Shown: positions 51,663-61,653, counted from the first letter of the stretch. The stretch: DNA of 64,000 bases from Actinoplanes octamycinicus (GCF_014205225.1 NZ_JACHNB010000001.1:930001-994000); one strand, 5' to 3'. Notes: generated by a model from the sequence alone, not told the origin. Made by a program: numbers and translations.

Positions 51663-51977
51663 ATGCGGGCTAGGAAACGCCGGAACAACAACGGCTCCGA
51701 CTATCTGAGCGACGCCCTCGCTCTACTGGGCGGCTGGACTCGGGACGGTGTCCAGCTGCGGCGCGATCTCGCGTGCGACGACAGTCAGCACGCCGCCTTG
51801 ACCGAGCGGATCCAGGTGGCCGCGGACACGCTGTCGATCCGGCCGAGCATCCGGCGCATCGACGGGCACACGCAGATCTGCCTGGGTGACCGGGACGGTG
51901 ACGCGCTCACCGACCGTGACGTCACGCTCGCTGCCCGCATCGAGGATTTCTACCGCACCGTGCTCGAGCGTCCGTAG
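51663..51977 (+). CDS. pterin-carbinolamine-dehydratase-like protein lacking the histidine pair
   Basis: A 104-residue protein. The layout GGWTRDGVQLRRDLACDDSQ, TERIQVAADTLSIRP and DGDALTDRDVTLAARIEDFYR follows pterin-4a-carbinolamine dehydratase (PCD/DCoH), but the catalytic HHP motif is replaced by SIRP, so activity is doubtful. I place the start at ATG 51663 after a GGGGGG site; GTG 51561 would add 34 residues. It may be a structural homologue with a new role, and the family call is tentative. Confidence 0.55.
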   Translation: MRARKRRNNNGSDYLSDALALLGGWTRDGVQLRRDLACDDSQHAALTERIQVAADTLSIRPSIRRIDGHTQICLGDRDGDALTDRDVTLAARIEDFYRTVLERP

Positions 51978-52001
51978 TCCCGCCGGACTACGCTGCGCCG
52001 C

Positions 52002-52364
52002 ATGAGCGACGTGGCATACGACAACAAGGGCCAGCTGGAGCAGATCCAGAGCGGCCTGCTCGACGGAGAGACGATCATCGCGGTGTACGACGCGATCGGC
52101 GCCGGCACCGGCTTCATCGGCCTCACCAACCGGCGGATCATCGTCCAGGACAAGTCGTTCGTCGGGAAGAAGTTCGCCATCACCAGCATCCCCTACTCCA
52201 AGGTGAGCGCGGTGAGCGTGGTCAGCAACAAGAGCTGGGCCGGCCAGTTCTTCTCCAGCGGCGAGATCGCGATCACCGTCGGCACCCACGTCTACGAGAT
52301 CGAGTTCCGCGGCTCGGAGAAGGCTCACCACGTGCACCAGGTCATCCTCGGCTACGCCTCCTGA
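52002..52364 (+). CDS. bacterial PH-domain protein
   Basis: A 120-residue protein that reads as a single bacterial PH-like (bPH) domain: LLDGETIIAVYDAIGAGTGFIGLTNRRIIVQDK, then IPYSKVSAVSVV and a final helix with HHVHQVILGYAS. There is no signal or membrane segment. A TACGCT -10 seven bases before the ATG implies a leaderless mRNA. Function of stand-alone bPH domains is not established; membrane or protein binding is inferred. Confidence 0.8.
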   Translation: MSDVAYDNKGQLEQIQSGLLDGETIIAVYDAIGAGTGFIGLTNRRIIVQDKSFVGKKFAITSIPYSKVSAVSVVSNKSWAGQFFSSGEIAITVGTHVYEIEFRGSEKAHHVHQVILGYAS

Positions 52365-52373
52365 CCCACGGTC

Positions 52374-53282
52374 TCACGGCCCGCCGACGGCCTGGGTGAG
52401 ATCCCAGACGTACCGCCGGCCGGCGGGCTTCTCGTCCCTCCAGACCACCTCCCAGCGGCCCAGGTGATCACGGACCGGCTCGCTGATCGCGCCGTAGCCC
52501 TGCCGCTCCTTGACGCTCGGCGGCTGGTCGCTGTCCGGGAACGTGAACGTCACCACGAACCGGGTGAACGCCGACGGCGTGCCGCTCGCGGTGGGCAGCC
52601 GGTCGTCCCAGACCAGCTGGTCCCAGCCGCGCTCGCGGAGCGGCCGCCACAGCCCGCGCGGGCGGTACTCGACCTCCCACTCGGTCGGCGTGGTCATCGC
52701 CGGATCGAAGATCAGCCACAGCCGCAGCAACCGGGTCTGCTCCAGCGGCAGCGGCGTGATCGTCCCGCCGACCGGCCGCACCGCCTTGAAGTCGATCGCG
52801 TCCAGCCGGTTCAGCCGGTCCGTGTCGGTCGGCACGATCGGCCGCATGGTCCGGTGCGTGACCAGCGGCTCCGGCGTGGTGGTCCGCTTCTCCACGATCC
52901 GGTCGCTGGCGTCGTCGTCGCCGACCGCCACGATCACCTCGAGGGTCTCCTGGAAGAGCGGCTTCTCCCGGTCGCTGATCCGCTGGATGGCGTCCAGGTA
53001 GTGCTGGTGCCCGGCGCGCTGCAGGGCCAGCGCCTTGGTCGCCTCGAGCAGCTCGGCGCGCAGCTGGCGGATCTTCAGGACGAAGGCGATCTGCCAGAGC
53101 CGGATCACGAAGTAGAGCAGGCAGGCGAGGAAGACCGCGGTCAGCGCCCACTGGGCGGCCCGCGCCGGGACCTCGGCGAGCTGGGCGACGCCGGAGGCCA
53201 GTCCGACGAGCACGATCAGCACGTTCAGGGTGCCCCTGAACACTGTCTGATACCTGGACGGCGATGCCGACATCTTCCCCAT
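52374..53282 (-). CDS. two-helix membrane protein with coiled coil, unknown
   Basis: A 302-residue protein: two membrane helices (~15-35 and ~45-65), a short coiled coil (LKIRQLRAELLEATKALALQ), then a ~200-residue soluble beta-rich domain (LWLIFDPAMTTPTEWEVEYRP and VVTFTFPDSDQPPSVKERQGYG). I recognise no family. ATG 53282 is the likeliest start. It is convergent with the PH-domain gene. Confidence 0.65.
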   Translation of the reverse strand: MGKMSASPSRYQTVFRGTLNVLIVLVGLASGVAQLAEVPARAAQWALTAVFLACLLYFVIRLWQIAFVLKIRQLRAELLEATKALALQRAGHQHYLDAIQRISDREKPLFQETLEVIVAVGDDDASDRIVEKRTTTPEPLVTHRTMRPIVPTDTDRLNRLDAIDFKAVRPVGGTITPLPLEQTRLLRLWLIFDPAMTTPTEWEVEYRPRGLWRPLRERGWDQLVWDDRLPTASGTPSAFTRFVVTFTFPDSDQPPSVKERQGYGAISEPVRDHLGRWEVVWRDEKPAGRRYVWDLTQAVGGP

Positions 53283-53519
53283 GATGCCGAGCCGAACCCG
53301 CAGGACAAATCCCGTTAAAGAGTGACCTTGCCCGATCTGGGGTGGCTGTTCGACCGATGTTCGACAACCGTACGGACGAGGGGGCATGCCACACCGGCCG
53401 CCCCGCGAACGGTTACCGGCGAGTAACTATTGCTGCCTCGCCGAGCCGCGCCGCATGCTACCCGGAGGTCCGAACACCGCCGTCCATCTATGCCCCTGAC
53501 CCCCCGGAGGCGATCACCG

Positions 53520-53723
53520 GTGCTGGCTCACCTGCAGAAGCCGCTGACCCGGAGGCCGAGCCGCGAGTTGCTCGGCAGCGATCTCGACCCGGCGCCCGCG
53601 GGCGGCGAGGAAGGGGGCCAGCCACACCGGCTGGCGGTGCTCCTCGGCGCGAACACGGTGTTCGCGATGGCGTTGCTGCTCTCGGCCGTCCTGGTCGGAC
53701 TGGCCACGGTAGCGCTGCACTGA
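53520..53723 (+). CDS. small single-pass membrane protein
   Basis: A 67-residue protein beginning at GTG 53520, nine bases after a GGAGG site. The first ~40 residues are polar (LAHLQKPLTRRPSRELLGS), followed by one transmembrane helix near the C-terminus (FAMALLLSAVLVGLATVAL). No family is recognised. The frame is open upstream, but the ribosome site fixes this start. Confidence 0.5.
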   Translation: MLAHLQKPLTRRPSRELLGSDLDPAPAGGEEGGQPHRLAVLLGANTVFAMALLLSAVLVGLATVALH

Positions 53724-53850
53724 CCCCCGCGCCGGCCCTTACCGGCAGCTGCCGCCCTCGCCGCCACGCTTCGCCGTCGTCGTCATCGCTTCCCCTCTGC
53801 AGTTGACTCCGCAGTTGTCTGCCGCCGGGTAGTTTAGCCGGGCACGCCGG

Positions 53851-54597
53851 TCAGTTCGGATATTCCGGGAGAACCCGGGTCGGCAGCACGGTTTCGGTCA
53901 CTGTGCCGTCGGGGGCGCGTTTGAGTTCGTACCCCAAAGGTCCCTCGCGGTCCGCCACCGCCTCCTCCAGTGACGTGCCGCGGTACACCAGCCCGGCGCC
54001 GTCGTCGGTGGCGAAGCCGTCCGGCAGCGTGCCGTCGCCGATCAGCTCGTGCATCTTCGGCCGGCGCTGCTCCTCGGCGTCGTAGTGCACCCCGTTGCTG
54101 TACGGCAGCCAGCCCAGCCCGTCGGTGAAGCCGCGCAGCCGCAGCCCGTAGCTGTCCGTGCTGCCCCCGGCGTGCCAGCAGATCGAGCCGGCCGACACGC
54201 CGCTCATCACCACGCCGGCCTGCCACGCCTCGTGCAGGATCTCGTCCAGCCCGTGCACCCGCCAGACGGCGCAGAGGTTCGCCACGCTGCCGCCGTCCAC
54301 CCAGATCACGTCCTGGGCGAGCAGGTGCGCGCGGATGTCGTCGACGTTCGGCATCGGGAACAGCTGCAGGTGCGACATGGTGAATCTGGTCCCGGCGAAG
54401 GCCGAGTAGAACGCGCCGATCCGGGTGTCGGGGTCGCCGGTCGCCTGGGTCAGCACGCAGATCTTCGGAGCCTTCGTGGCGTTGGCCAGCTCCGCCGCGA
54501 AATGGTGGATCCGGCCCGGCCGGATGTCGAAGAGGCCCCGCCGGCCGCGCTGGAACCCGGCACTGGTGGCGAGAATGGTGGGAATGTCCGCGGTCAT
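53851..54597 (-). CDS. pepE: peptidase E (S51 family)
   Basis: A 248-residue S51 serine peptidase: the nucleophile elbow GVSAGSICW, VIWVDGGSVANL upstream, and a late histidine in GVHYDAEE. Peptidase E hydrolyses Asp-X dipeptides; a cyanophycinase-like role is possible for relatives. ATG 54597 overlaps the stop of the upstream nucleotidyltransferase gene (ATGA), so the two are coupled. The C-terminus shows an acidic patch but no odd features. Confidence 0.88.
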   Translation of the reverse strand: MTADIPTILATSAGFQRGRRGLFDIRPGRIHHFAAELANATKAPKICVLTQATGDPDTRIGAFYSAFAGTRFTMSHLQLFPMPNVDDIRAHLLAQDVIWVDGGSVANLCAVWRVHGLDEILHEAWQAGVVMSGVSAGSICWHAGGSTDSYGLRLRGFTDGLGWLPYSNGVHYDAEEQRRPKMHELIGDGTLPDGFATDDGAGLVYRGTSLEEAVADREGPLGYELKRAPDGTVTETVLPTRVLPEYPN

Positions 54598-55427
54598 CGC
54601 AACATCATCGCGCACGCCTCGGTGGTCTCCAGCACGAGATCAGCGGCGATGTCGATGGCCAGGGTCAGGTGCAGCGGGTCGTTGTTGACCGCGGAGAACG
54701 CGGCGTCCACCCGCTCCTGGAACTTCGCCGGCGCACCGGGCAGCCGCCCGGCCGCGGCCATCGCGCCCTTCTCGTTGATCAGCCACTGGCCGGCCGCCCC
54801 GTGCAGCGCGTGCGCCAGCACCCCGACCAGCCGGAACAGGCAACCGGCGACGTAGCTGGTGTCGAACCGCGGCACGCCCTTGCGGGCCAGGCCGACCAGG
54901 AAGTCGGCCTCCCACAGCCCGGCGACCAGTGCCTCGGCCAGCGGGCGCGGGTACACCTGGACGCGGCGGCGCAGGGCGGCCAGCTCGCCGGTCGGGTCGG
55001 CCAGGACCCGGCCCAGGGCGAGCTCCCCGGCGTACGCGAAATCCGGCACGCCGAGCGGATGCCCGCCCTGCGCGTGGAACGCGTACCGGCCCTGCTCGGC
55101 CTCGTCCCAGCAGCGCAGCACCCGGTCCAGGTCCCGGTAGATCCAGTCGACCGGGTGGTCGCCGATCCGCAGCCAGCCGCCGCCGTCCACCCACGGGCCC
55201 CACTCGCCGACCGCGGTCACCCGGGCCTTCTCCCCGGCCACCGCGACGGCCAGCTCGCCGAGCCGGCCGGTGTCCAGCGGCGCCCGGTAGTAGAGCCCCA
55301 GGTCGGTGTCCGACTCCGGGGAATGCGTCTGCCGGGCCCGGCTGCCGCCGAGCACCACGCCGACCACGCCGGGAACGGTGACCAGGCGCTGCGCCATCTC
55401 GGTCAGTGCGGCATCGGTGAGAGCCAT
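54594..55427 (-). CDS. nucleotidyltransferase-domain protein
   Basis: A 277-residue protein with a pol-beta-type NT motif near the start: VLGGSRARQTHSPESDTDLGLYY, followed by a helical C-terminal part. It resembles aminoglycoside- or small-molecule-nucleotidyltransferases of the KNTase class; the substrate is unknown. A TAGGCT box six bases before the ATG suggests a leaderless mRNA. It is coupled to peptidase E. Confidence 0.8.
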   Translation of the reverse strand: MALTDAALTEMAQRLVTVPGVVGVVLGGSRARQTHSPESDTDLGLYYRAPLDTGRLGELAVAVAGEKARVTAVGEWGPWVDGGGWLRIGDHPVDWIYRDLDRVLRCWDEAEQGRYAFHAQGGHPLGVPDFAYAGELALGRVLADPTGELAALRRRVQVYPRPLAEALVAGLWEADFLVGLARKGVPRFDTSYVAGCLFRLVGVLAHALHGAAGQWLINEKGAMAAAGRLPGAPAKFQERVDAAFSAVNNDPLHLTLAIDIAADLVLETTEACAMMLR

Positions 55428-55458
55428 GCCGCCAGCCTAGGGCGCACCGGCGTCCGAT

Positions 55459-56310
55459 TCAGCACAGTGTGGCCGGTTCCAAACGAACATCCGCCAGCGA
55501 CTCCGGGTCGAGCAGCGACAGGTCCTCGTCGGTGACGGTGAGCGGCCCGCTCTCCGGCTCCCGGGACGACGCGGGCTCCGGCTCCCCGGGCGCGTTCGCC
55601 TCCGGGCAGCCGGCCCGGCCCAGCGGCACGCACAGGTTCAGCGCGCACGACCCGTCCCGCTGCACGCCGAAGACCACCACCCGCTGCTCCGGCTGCCGGG
55701 TCACCGTGGTGTCCAGCACCCGGCGCCCGGACGGCTTCCCGTCGACCAGGGTGACCAGGTAGCGGACCAGCTCCTCGCCCGGCGTGCCGGGGGACTGCAC
55801 CTTGCGGACGCCTCGTGGCAGCGTCTCGTCCCGGACCACCCGGGTCGGGAACGGGATCGGCCGGGTCTCCACGTCGGTGCGGGTGGTCACCACCGGCTCG
55901 GCCTTCGGCCGGTCCTTCGCCCGCTTCTTCGCCACGCGCGGGGAGCGTGGCCCGGTCCGGTCGGCCGGGTCCTCGGCGCGGGCCCGGGTCAGCTCGGCCC
56001 CGGTCTCCACGGCGGCCCGGGCCTGCCGTCCGGAGACCGGCGGGACCGGCTGGACCGGGACGTGCACGTGGCGCCGGGGCACCGGCTCGGCGGCGGCCGC
56101 CTCCCGGCTGACGATCTCCGGGTCCTCGTCCAGGCGCGCGGCGCCCGGATCGGCGGCGATGGCCTGCTCAGCGGTCGCGGCCGGCTCGTCGCCCCCGACG
56201 AGCACGGCGGCGCCGGCCACACCGCCGCCGAGGAGCACCAGCAGCGCGCTGGTGCCGGCGGCCATGCGGACACCGAACGGCAGGCGGGCCCACCAAGACT
56301 TTCGTGGCAT
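55459..56310 (-). CDS. G5-domain envelope protein with N-terminal anchor
   Basis: A 283-residue protein. After a short cytoplasmic start and one membrane helix (~18-38) comes a proline/alanine/arginine-rich stretch (~50-130), then a G5 domain at ~135-215 (VVTTRTDVETRPIPF, RGVRKVQSPGTPGEELVRYLVTLVDGK). G5 domains bind peptidoglycan sugars or zinc. Cysteines in CALNLCVPLGRAGC and at the very C-terminus may form disulfides. I place the start at ATG 56310; GTG/TTG at 56355-56358 would add a 15-residue cytoplasmic arm. Confidence 0.7.
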   Translation of the reverse strand: MPRKSWWARLPFGVRMAAGTSALLVLLGGGVAGAAVLVGGDEPAATAEQAIAADPGAARLDEDPEIVSREAAAAEPVPRRHVHVPVQPVPPVSGRQARAAVETGAELTRARAEDPADRTGPRSPRVAKKRAKDRPKAEPVVTTRTDVETRPIPFPTRVVRDETLPRGVRKVQSPGTPGEELVRYLVTLVDGKPSGRRVLDTTVTRQPEQRVVVFGVQRDGSCALNLCVPLGRAGCPEANAPGEPEPASSREPESGPLTVTDEDLSLLDPESLADVRLEPATLC

Positions 56311-56483
56311 TTCGAGCAGATGCTGCAGAGAGTCACTAGTTGTCTGGTTTTGCACCAAAGCATTGTGGCTTGTCCGGCTTCGTCAGCAAGCATCTGACGG
56401 TCACCCGAAAAGATGACTTCGCGGCGAACCGCCCCCGTTTCCGCCCGGCCACCTGTGTGCACTCCCGCCGTACGATCACAGGC

Positions 56484-56945
56484 ATGCCACCAGCCTCCGG
56501 ACCCCCCGTCCCGTTGAGCCCGGCGGAGGAGGCGGTGATGCGCGCGCTCGGCCGCTTCCTGCTCGTCATGCCGCGCGCGCTGGACGCCGACCTGATGCGC
56601 GAGCAGCGCATGTCAGCCAGTGAGTACTCGGTGCTGCGGCACCTCTCGGAAACCCCGGATCAGCGGATGCGGATGAGCGAGCTGGCCGCGGCCTGCGACA
56701 TGTCGCTGAGCGGGATGACCCGCCTGGCGGCCAAGCTGGAGTCGCTCGGCTACCTGAAACGGATCCGGTGCGAGGAGGACGCCCGCGGGGCCAACGCGGT
56801 GCTCACCGAGCGCGGCCTGGAGCGGCTGCGCGAGGCCTGGCCGACCCACCTGGCCAGCGTCCGCCGGCACATCTTCGACCACCTGGGCGAGCTCGACCTG
56901 GACCGGCTGGCCAGCGCGTTCGCCGCGATGGCGACCGACTCATAG
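56484..56945 (+). CDS. MarR-family regulator
   Basis: A 153-residue MarR protein with the winged HTH at ~45-105 (MRMSELAAACDMSLSGMTRLAAKLESLGYL then RIRCEEDARGANAVLTERG). MarR proteins usually repress efflux or catabolic genes and respond to aromatic ligands. A TACGAT box lies seven bases before the ATG, so the mRNA is leaderless. No obvious target is adjacent; the divergent G5 gene is a candidate. Its last codons overlap the end of the convergent acetyltransferase. Confidence 0.9.
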   Translation: MPPASGPPVPLSPAEEAVMRALGRFLLVMPRALDADLMREQRMSASEYSVLRHLSETPDQRMRMSELAAACDMSLSGMTRLAAKLESLGYLKRIRCEEDARGANAVLTERGLERLREAWPTHLASVRRHIFDHLGELDLDRLASAFAAMATDS

Positions 56946-57392
56946 CCGCCGCTCGAAGCATCGGGAGATCGGCGAGCCGACATACTTGCCGTAGAGCGGG
57001 ATCTCCCGGTAACCCTCGCGCTCGTAGAAGCGGATCGCATCCGGCTGCTCCGTGCCGGTCTCCAGCCGCACCGTGGTCCAGCCGCGCTGCTTCGCGGCGT
57101 CCTCCAGCGCCCGCAGGATCGCGGTGGCCACCCCGGACCCGCGGCTGGCCGGCGTCACGAACATCCGCTTGACCTCGACGCTGTGCTCGTCCAGCCGGCG
57201 CAGCGCGCCGCAGCCGACCGCCTCGCCGCCCCGCGACGCCACCAGGAAGACGTCGATCTCGCCGGCCACCGGCGCGCCGCCCGGCTCGTGGTCGTCGCAC
57301 CCGTAGCGCTCGTCCAGCTCGGCCCGCTGCGCCGCACGCAACGCCACGCCGGCGGCGTCGTCCCAGGATCGCTCTTCGATGGTCCAGCTCAC
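56940..57392 (-). CDS. GNAT acetyltransferase
   Basis: A 150-residue GNAT protein: EVKRMFVTPASRGSGVATAILRALEDAAKQRG is the acetyl-CoA motif and the end has YEREGYREIPLYGKYV. The substrate is unknown. GTG 57392 has GGGGAGG upstream. It overlaps the MarR stop by six bases on the other strand. Upstream (57393-57542) is a short 13-bp repeat array. Confidence 0.85.
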   Translation of the reverse strand: MSWTIEERSWDDAAGVALRAAQRAELDERYGCDDHEPGGAPVAGEIDVFLVASRGGEAVGCGALRRLDEHSVEVKRMFVTPASRGSGVATAILRALEDAAKQRGWTTVRLETGTEQPDAIRFYEREGYREIPLYGKYVGSPISRCFERRL

Positions 57393-57477
57393 GAGCCCTC
57401 CCCCATGTCAGACCATTTTCACGGTACGACCGGGGCCGGTCCCGCCTGCCCGGCCGTGACCCTCGCCTCCTTTTGCT

Positions 57478-57543
57478 CAGCGTCTCCACCCAGCGTCTTT
57501 GCCCAGCGCCCTTGCTCAGCGTCTTTTGTCCAGCGCATCTGTT
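57478..57543. repeat. 13-bp tandem repeat array
   Basis: CAG-initiated units recur at 57478, 57491, 57504, 57517, 57531 and 57544, spaced 13-14 bp. The consensus is CAGCGTCTTTTGC; units one, two and four are closest. The sixth lies in the 3' end of the PAP2 gene. It is T-rich on the plus strand in contrast to the flanks, and lies between the PAP2 stop and the acetyltransferase start on the minus strand. Confidence 0.7.
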
Positions 57544-58142
57544 CAGCGGAGCGCTGGGAACACCGTGCCCGCGACGATCGCGCCGGCCAGCGCGCCGACC
57601 ACCACCTGCGCCGGGGTGTGCGCGGTCAGCCGCACCCGGGCCCACCCGCCGAGCAGCACCAGCGGCGTCCCGAGCAGCGCCACCGGCCCGTAGATCGCGG
57701 TCAGCGTGGCCAGCGTCCCGGCCGCCACCCCGGCGTGGATCGACATCTTCCACCAGTGCGTGACCAGCGCGAAGATCACCAGTCCCAGCCCGCCGGCGGC
57801 CAGCAGCGCCAGCACCTCCCGCGGCGCGCCGAGCAGCAGCATCACCACCAGCCCGGCACTCAGCGACCCGACCCCGAACAGCAACGGCAGCCGCCGCGCC
57901 GCCCGGTCCGGGATGTGATGGTCGGTGAGCCGCCCGGTCCGCACCCCGTGCAGCACATAACCCAGCGGGATCACCGCCGCGAAGACCGCCCCGGGCAGCC
58001 CCCACCAGCGGGACACCCCGGGCGCCTCCCCGGCATGCCACCCGACGACCAGGAGCAGCGCCGCCACCAGCACCGCCGGCGCCAGCACCTCCGAAACAAC
58101 ATGAGCGATACGGTCGCCCACCACCCGCCCCGCGTTGATCAC
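57543..58142 (-). CDS. PAP2-superfamily membrane phosphatase-like protein
   Basis: A 199-residue protein with about five membrane helices. Phosphatase motifs are recognisable but degenerate: HIPDRAARRLPL (KxxxxxxRP-like), KMSIHAGV (PSGH-like) and RVRLTAHTPAQVVVG (SRxxxxxHxxxD-like), with D to Q at the last site. Homologues act on lipid or polyprenyl phosphates; this one may be weak or altered. GTG 58142. Confidence 0.72.
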   Translation of the reverse strand: MINAGRVVGDRIAHVVSEVLAPAVLVAALLLVVGWHAGEAPGVSRWWGLPGAVFAAVIPLGYVLHGVRTGRLTDHHIPDRAARRLPLLFGVGSLSAGLVVMLLLGAPREVLALLAAGGLGLVIFALVTHWWKMSIHAGVAAGTLATLTAIYGPVALLGTPLVLLGGWARVRLTAHTPAQVVVGALAGAIVAGTVFPALR

Positions 58143-58336
58143 GACGCCATTCTGGCAGGCAGCCCCGGGATTTCCCCACCATCACGCCCGCCGATATACA
58201 TATGCCCATCGCTGAATAGCGGGAAAAACCGATAAAAGCGGTCCGCGGCCATCAATGTTCCACGTTTCGTGGATACCGTTCCGGCATGCATTGTCCGCAC
58301 AGCCGAACCGCCGTTCTGGAGCGCTACGATGACGGC

Positions 58337-58918
58337 ATGACCGCGGTGCCTGAGTGGATGCGCCCGCCCCGCGCCGAGGGCTGGTTCGCCGACGATCTCG
58401 ACCATCTTCCCGAAGCCCCGAGTCATACCGAGCTGATCGATGGAGCTCTCGTCTTCATGATGTCCCCCCAACGAATCTGGCACACCGTCGTCATCGACGA
58501 ATTACGCAGCGCTCTCCGGCGGGAAGCACCGGCGGGCATTGAGGTTCTGCGAGAGATCACGATTCGGCTCGACGACCGGAATCGTCCCGAGCCCGACATT
58601 CTCGTCACGGCGGACTCTTACGATCTCGGCGCCACCTTCTTCACGCCCGATCAGGTGTCCCTGGTGATCGAGGTGGTCTCTCCGGAGTCCGCGTACCGCG
58701 ACCGGACGATCAAGCTGCGGAAATACGCGGAAGCCGGCATCGCGCACTACTGGATTGTCGAGGAAGAGGACCGAGCGCCGGTTGTCCACGTCTACGAACT
58801 CGACCGACCGACAGGCGCCTACGCAGCAACCGGAATCCACCGCACCGCATTGCGCACCCCGGTCCCGTTCCTGATCGAGATCGACCTGACCAAGCTGATT
58901 CCCGGCCGCCGCGGCTGA
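58337..58918 (+). CDS. Uma2-family PD-(D/E)XK nuclease-fold protein
   Basis: A 193-residue Uma2 protein, distantly like the one at 19845: TELIDGALVFMMSP, PEPDILVTA, IEVVSPESAYRDRTIKLRKYAEAGIAHYWIV. The D, E and x-K sites are conserved. TACGAT lies six bases before ATG 58337, so the transcript is leaderless. There is no neighbouring partner. Codon use is less G/C-extreme than in nearby housekeeping genes, which may point to transfer. Confidence 0.85.
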   Translation: MTAVPEWMRPPRAEGWFADDLDHLPEAPSHTELIDGALVFMMSPQRIWHTVVIDELRSALRREAPAGIEVLREITIRLDDRNRPEPDILVTADSYDLGATFFTPDQVSLVIEVVSPESAYRDRTIKLRKYAEAGIAHYWIVEEEDRAPVVHVYELDRPTGAYAATGIHRTALRTPVPFLIEIDLTKLIPGRRG

Positions 58919-58954
58919 ACCCGGGGAACACGGCCCGGCAGCACCACGGAAGCC

Positions 58955-59368
58955 TCACACCGCGACAAGCCGGACCCGGTCTCCGCAGAGCTTCACCATG
59001 TCGTCGATATCGGAAGTCACCATGACCACGGGGCGGTGTTGCCGCAGCGCGGCCTCGGCGACCACCGCATCGATCGCGTACTTGTGCCCATGCAGACCGG
59101 CATCCATCAGCAGCCGCGACGCTGACCTCGCTTCCTCCTCACCCACCGGGATCACCCGCAATCCGGAAAGCACCCAGCTCAGGCGAGCCCGATGGGTACG
59201 GGCATGGACAGCCTCGATGATGGTGAGTGCGCTGATCACCGCCTCCATGCCGCGCGAGCGCGCCTCGGCGACCAGAGCGACCACCTGCTCATCATCGGCG
59301 AGCAGCTTGGAGAGCCCTTCGCTGTCGAGAACCAGCGTCCCTTCGTGGCTCAGCTTGCGGCGGGCCAC
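58955..59368 (-). CDS. vapC: VapC-type PIN-domain toxin
   Basis: A 137-residue PIN-domain RNase: the N-terminal acidic LVLDSEGL, conserved glutamate in IIEAVHA, aspartate in KYAIDAVVAEAA and TSDIDDM. Such toxins cleave tRNA or rRNA. The start overlaps the antitoxin gene by 19 bp, so it is coupled. Toxin-downstream-of-antitoxin order is typical of VapBC. Confidence 0.88.
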   Translation of the reverse strand: MARRKLSHEGTLVLDSEGLSKLLADDEQVVALVAEARSRGMEAVISALTIIEAVHARTHRARLSWVLSGLRVIPVGEEEARSASRLLMDAGLHGHKYAIDAVVAEAALRQHRPVVMVTSDIDDMVKLCGDRVRLVAV

Positions 59369-59634
59369 TCCCCCTCCTCGGCGAACACTTCGTCGAAGAC
59401 CTGCCGCGCCCGGTGGCGGGCCTGAGCGGAGACCGGACCCTTACGAACCTCGTAATCCGCCAGGTACTCATCGAGAATCTGCCCGCGCAGCTCTCGCTCG
59501 ACTGCCTCGGCGATGAACGCCGAGAACTCTCGCTTGCCCACCCGCGCCCGGATCGCCTCGGCGGTCCCCTCCGGCAGCGACAGGCTCACCCGCGTCGCCG
59601 GCCCTTCGCCGATGCCAAATGCTGTCTCGCCCAT
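59350..59634 (-). CDS. vapB: VapB-type antitoxin
   Basis: A 94-residue antitoxin with an N-terminal ribbon-helix-helix ([20 protein letters not shown] then [15 protein letters not shown]) and an acidic C-terminal tail for toxin binding. Its promoter is close to the ATG (a CACACT box six bases upstream); the TTTGACA nearby may be part of the autoregulatory site. First gene of the toxin-antitoxin operon. Confidence 0.85.
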   Translation of the reverse strand: MGETAFGIGEGPATRVSLSLPEGTAEAIRARVGKREFSAFIAEAVERELRGQILDEYLADYEVRKGPVSAQARHRARQVFDEVFAEEGEWPAAS

Positions 59635-59699
59635 GCCGCCAGTGTGTCAAACGAGTAGGAAAACCGCCAAGAGGAGCACCGTTCCATCACAAGGACGAA

Positions 59700-59723
59700 G
59701 GCCCGACTCCGAAGAGCCGGGCC
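59700..59723 (-). terminator. terminator of ychF
   Basis: On the minus strand GGCCCGGCTC and GAGTCGGGCC pair at nine of ten positions around a TTCG tetraloop (59714-59723 with 59700-59709), followed by TTCGTCCTT. It lies 34 bp after the ychF stop and ahead of the vapB promoter. Confidence 0.75.
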
Positions 59724-59756
59724 CCCTCCCGTCCAGGCACGCGGCCTGATCAGCCT

Positions 59757-60842
<1,086 letters not shown>

Positions 60843-60864
60843 GGAACGCCAGTCTACGCAAGCC

Positions 60865-61650
60865 TCACCGGAAGAACTTCCGCAGTTCCGCGGCGACCAG
60901 CGCGGGCTTGCCGCTGTTGTCCGCGGCGAGATGCCCGACGCCGCTCAAGGTCACCCGGCGCACGCGCGGCAGCACCGGCTCCAGACCGATCAACACCGCT
61001 GTGAGGTACGCCGGGGAGCGCTCGCCGCCGAGCAGCAGCGTCTCCGCCTCGACCATCGCATACGTGCTGAGCAGGCCGGCCGCGTCCTCGACCACGGCCG
61101 CGTCGAGCCGCATCGTCGGCACCAGCGCGGCGATCTCGGGGTTGCGCACCGCCAGCCCGGCGAGCGGCAGCAGGGCGGGACGGGGCAGCAGCCGCGCTCC
61201 CCCGGTGCCCTTCACCACGGTGGTGAACGCGGCGGCGGTCCGGCCACGGGAGAGCTCCGCCTCGTACCGGGAAAGCCAAGCGACCGGATCGTGCCCGCCG
61301 TGCTTGAGCGGCGGCTCGTAGAGCGCGAGGCGCTCGATCGGCAGCTCCATCGCCGCGCGCAGCGCGATGACCGCCCCGGAGCTGAGCCCGAACACGTTGC
61401 GCGCCCCGGTCTCGTCGAGCACCGCCGCCAGGTCCGCGATCTCGGCGCGCAGCCCGTGGCCGGCCGCGGCCGGTCCGCTCGCGCCCCGTCCGCGCCGGTC
61501 CGGCACGTAGACGGTGAAGTCGCCGGCCAGCAGGTGGGCCAGCCGGGTGAGGTTCGCCGAACTCTGCAGACCGCCGTGCAACAGCACGACCTTGGGTCCC
61601 CCGTCACCGAAGGCCCGCCACCGGATGTCCGTCCGCGCCAAAGTCTCCAT
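60865..61650 (-). CDS. alpha/beta hydrolase under palindromic operators
   Basis: A 261-residue alpha/beta hydrolase: oxyanion LLHGGLQSSANL, the nucleophile elbow GLSSGAVIAL and the catalytic histidine in LSGVGHLA. The substrate is unknown. The start at ATG 61650 follows TACGGT by seven bases, giving a leaderless mRNA, and that -10 box sits inside the first of two palindromes, so expression is probably repressed by an unidentified regulator. Confidence 0.85.
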   Translation of the reverse strand: METLARTDIRWRAFGDGGPKVVLLHGGLQSSANLTRLAHLLAGDFTVYVPDRRGRGASGPAAAGHGLRAEIADLAAVLDETGARNVFGLSSGAVIALRAAMELPIERLALYEPPLKHGGHDPVAWLSRYEAELSRGRTAAAFTTVVKGTGGARLLPRPALLPLAGLAVRNPEIAALVPTMRLDAAVVEDAAGLLSTYAMVEAETLLLGGERSPAYLTAVLIGLEPVLPRVRRVTLSGVGHLAADNSGKPALVAAELRKFFR

Positions 61651-61653
61651 GAT

